This document shows, in pieces, positions 4,709 through 5,954 of a stretch of DNA of 5,954 nt. The translations under genes and the position numbers were made by a program. Under the pieces are notes generated by a model that did not search any database, was not told where the DNA came from, and saw only the letters and a program-made list of their open reading frames with translations. The first letter of the stretch is position 1. Each line of letters opens with the position of its first letter. This stretch comes from Dehalococcoidia bacterium (GTDB lineage Bacteria > Chloroflexota > Dehalococcoidia > Dehalococcoidales > BS750m-G39), in the NCBI GenBank assembly GCA_030615425.1, contig JAUWZG010000060.1, forward strand, positions 1 through 5,954, given 5' to 3'.

Positions 4709-5751
4709 CCGCTGGGGTAGTAGCCTACGCCCTGAATCTTGACCATATTTCCGTCCACCTCAGTCCTGGCTCCCAGTAAGGTCTCCACCAGCCATAGATT
4801 AGTCTCCACATGCTCGGTCAGCCTTGATATCCTATATTGGCTAACCCCATCAGCCAAGGCAGCATAAAAGATAAGCTGGTCGGCAAGATAGCGGTCAACG
4901 GTGGCCCCAGTGGACAAGTCTTCTATAAGAGAGCGGGCTACAGAGCTACCAATGTCCTCTGAGGTTCGCCTCGGCGCACCTGCTCGGTCGGCGCCGATAA
5001 TGCACCCGGAAGTGGTTTCGGCATATAGGGCAAGGGCTGCCCCCCGCTGCAGGGCTGAGGTATCATGGACGAGCTCTATATCTACCTGGTATCCCTGGAT
5101 CTTAAGCACCTCACTGCATTTTGCCACCATTCGCTCGCTTACCCTCCTCTCTTTAAGATGAGAGGAAAGGGCAATGCCCTGAATCCGGGTTACCTTCCCC
5201 TGACCGGGTAAATTAATTGGCTTGAGCTTTCCCCTCACCGGCTCCACCACCACCTCAATAATTCCGCCCCCACGAGGGACATAGCCGGGGCGAATAACCT
5301 CAAGCTCAGCGGTTATGCCCATACTCCTTAGCATCGGGAAAAAGACATATTGCATATGATAAGCCGAGGGAGCAAAGTCCTGAAACAAGCCACCAGATAG
5401 CCGAAAGCTGATGGCTCCACGGGAAAAGCAGGCAGCCGGTAGTAGCGTCATCACCAGCAGGGTGGTTGAGCCGGCGGTGCCGATATCCCATTCATAGCGT
5501 CCACCCTTGACCCCGCCCCCGGGTTCGAACTGGATCTCTCCAGAACCAATTTCACCACCGTCTAAACTGCCGTGGCATATTTGCTTGAGTGCCTGGAGCG
5601 CCTTGAGATGCTGAGGTCTTAATCCTGGTTTTGGTCTCCTGGCTCGGATATTGGTAAGGTGAAGCGGTTGGCCAAGTAGAGTGGCCAGTCCCACAGCAAA
5701 GCGAACTATAGTGCCGCTCCCTGATTTTTGCCCCCCATCAATATGTATCAT
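4705..5751 (-). CDS. rtcA: RNA 3'-terminal phosphate cyclase, variant ATP-site loop
   Basis: RtcA uses ATP to turn an RNA 3'-phosphate into a 2',3'-cyclic phosphate through an adenylated histidine. The length of 348 residues is normal. Family segments are NIRARRPKPGLRPQHL (34-49), DIGTAGSTTL (89-98), YVPRGGG (157-163), GADRAGAPRRTSEDIG (253-268), YLADQL (288-293) and EHVETN with His314, the expected adenylated histidine. Odd feature: the N-terminal loop, usually IDG.QGEGGGQ.LR, reads IDGGQKSGSGTIVR, so the conserved Glu is Ser10 and the conserved Gln is Thr14. Catalytic His314 and Asp291 remain, so it is not simply a dead Rcl1-like copy. ATG at 5751 is preceded by AAGGAG only 3 bases away. 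Nine bases separate it from nfeD upstream, implying co-transcription. No rtcB or rtcR is in view. Family assignment is secure, activity less so. Confidence 0.93.
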   Translation of the reverse strand: MIHIDGGQKSGSGTIVRFAVGLATLLGQPLHLTNIRARRPKPGLRPQHLKALQALKQICHGSLDGGEIGSGEIQFEPGGGVKGGRYEWDIGTAGSTTLLVMTLLPAACFSRGAISFRLSGGLFQDFAPSAYHMQYVFFPMLRSMGITAELEVIRPGYVPRGGGIIEVVVEPVRGKLKPINLPGQGKVTRIQGIALSSHLKERRVSERMVAKCSEVLKIQGYQVDIELVHDTSALQRGAALALYAETTSGCIIGADRAGAPRRTSEDIGSSVARSLIEDLSTGATVDRYLADQLIFYAALADGVSQYRISRLTEHVETNLWLVETLLGARTEVDGNMVKIQGVGYYPSG

Positions 5752-5760
5752 CCACTCCTT

Positions 5761-5954
5761 CTAATCGCCAGGCTTACTCCGGCGCACAATGAGCTTAAGT
5801 CCATCCTGCCCCACCACCGTAACTTCCTTCCCCGTGTTTACTCTGCCACCAACAGCTATGGCTTCCCAAAGCTCTCCCTTAATTTTGACCATACCCTCCG
5901 GGTCTAACTGGTTCACCACCTCCCCCTTACTTCCCACCATATCTGACAGACCAA
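5761..5954 (-). CDS. nfeD: NfeD family protein, C-terminal OB-fold domain (5' end outside window)
   Basis: The last 63 residues of a larger protein are visible, read from the frame GLSDMVGSKG to KPGD and a TAG stop. The pattern G..G.V...LDPEG.VKIKGELWEA...GG.V..GKEVTVVG.DGLKLIV is the C-terminal OB-fold domain of NfeD. NfeD proteins are membrane proteins usually encoded beside a slipin/stomatin, and some also carry an N-terminal ClpP-like protease domain. The window cannot show whether this is the short or long form or whether a slipin gene lies upstream. The stop is 9 bases before the rtcA ATG, and the rtcA Shine-Dalgarno occupies that gap. Confidence 0.88.
   Translation of the reverse strand, partial: GLSDMVGSKGEVVNQLDPEGMVKIKGELWEAIAVGGRVNTGKEVTVVGQDGLKLIVRRSKPGD

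Noticed and set aside
4901..5491. Plus-strand 86-codon frame and minus-strand 61-codon frame
   Set aside because: Both are out-of-frame readings inside rtcA.

Overview
This window looks like ordinary bacterial chromosome. It carries four complete, recognisable genes, one complete membrane protein of unknown family, and two genes cut by the window edges. Gene content (PurF beginning MHESCGVFG, TlyA, a DUF364 protein, NfeD next to RtcA), moderate GC, and C/G-rich intergenic palindromes fit an anaerobic Chloroflexota bacterium, perhaps Dehalococcoidia. That placement is inference and no marker gene here proves it. I see no mobile element, CRISPR array, rRNA or tRNA.

Layout. Left block, minus strand: the N-terminal half of purF (purine biosynthesis) runs off the left edge. 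It is preceded by its own promoter. Upstream of that lies a translationally coupled pair, tlyA (rRNA 2'-O-methyltransferase) then an alpha/beta hydrolase, overlapping by one base. Centre, plus strand: a divergent intergenic region (about 2470-2783) rich in hairpins separates tlyA from a DUF364/DUF4213 gene. A second repeat-bearing gap (3501-3808) is followed by a four-helix membrane protein of unknown family. Right block, minus strand: nfeD (only its C-terminal OB-fold is in the window) and rtcA (RNA 3'-phosphate cyclase) are 9 bases apart and form a probable operon. It converges on the membrane gene, and both stop codons share one TTAA.

The genes do not form one pathway. tlyA and rtcA both act on RNA but lie in separate transcription units.

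The most interesting non-coding signal is a dispersed intergenic repeat with three copies (923-965 minus, 2520-2568 plus, 3596-3643 plus). Each copy starts with a C-rich arm and ends in a GC-rich hairpin, and each points toward the next gene's start. In the two full copies the opposite strand of the arm is a textbook G-quadruplex sequence of four GGG runs with one-base loops. A second theme is very short or absent leaders: candidate -10 boxes lie about 7-20 bases before the start codons of four genes, and two of these (tlyA and the membrane gene) have no Shine-Dalgarno. The rtcA product is also unusual, because its normally conserved Glu and Gln in the N-terminal nucleotide-binding loop are replaced.
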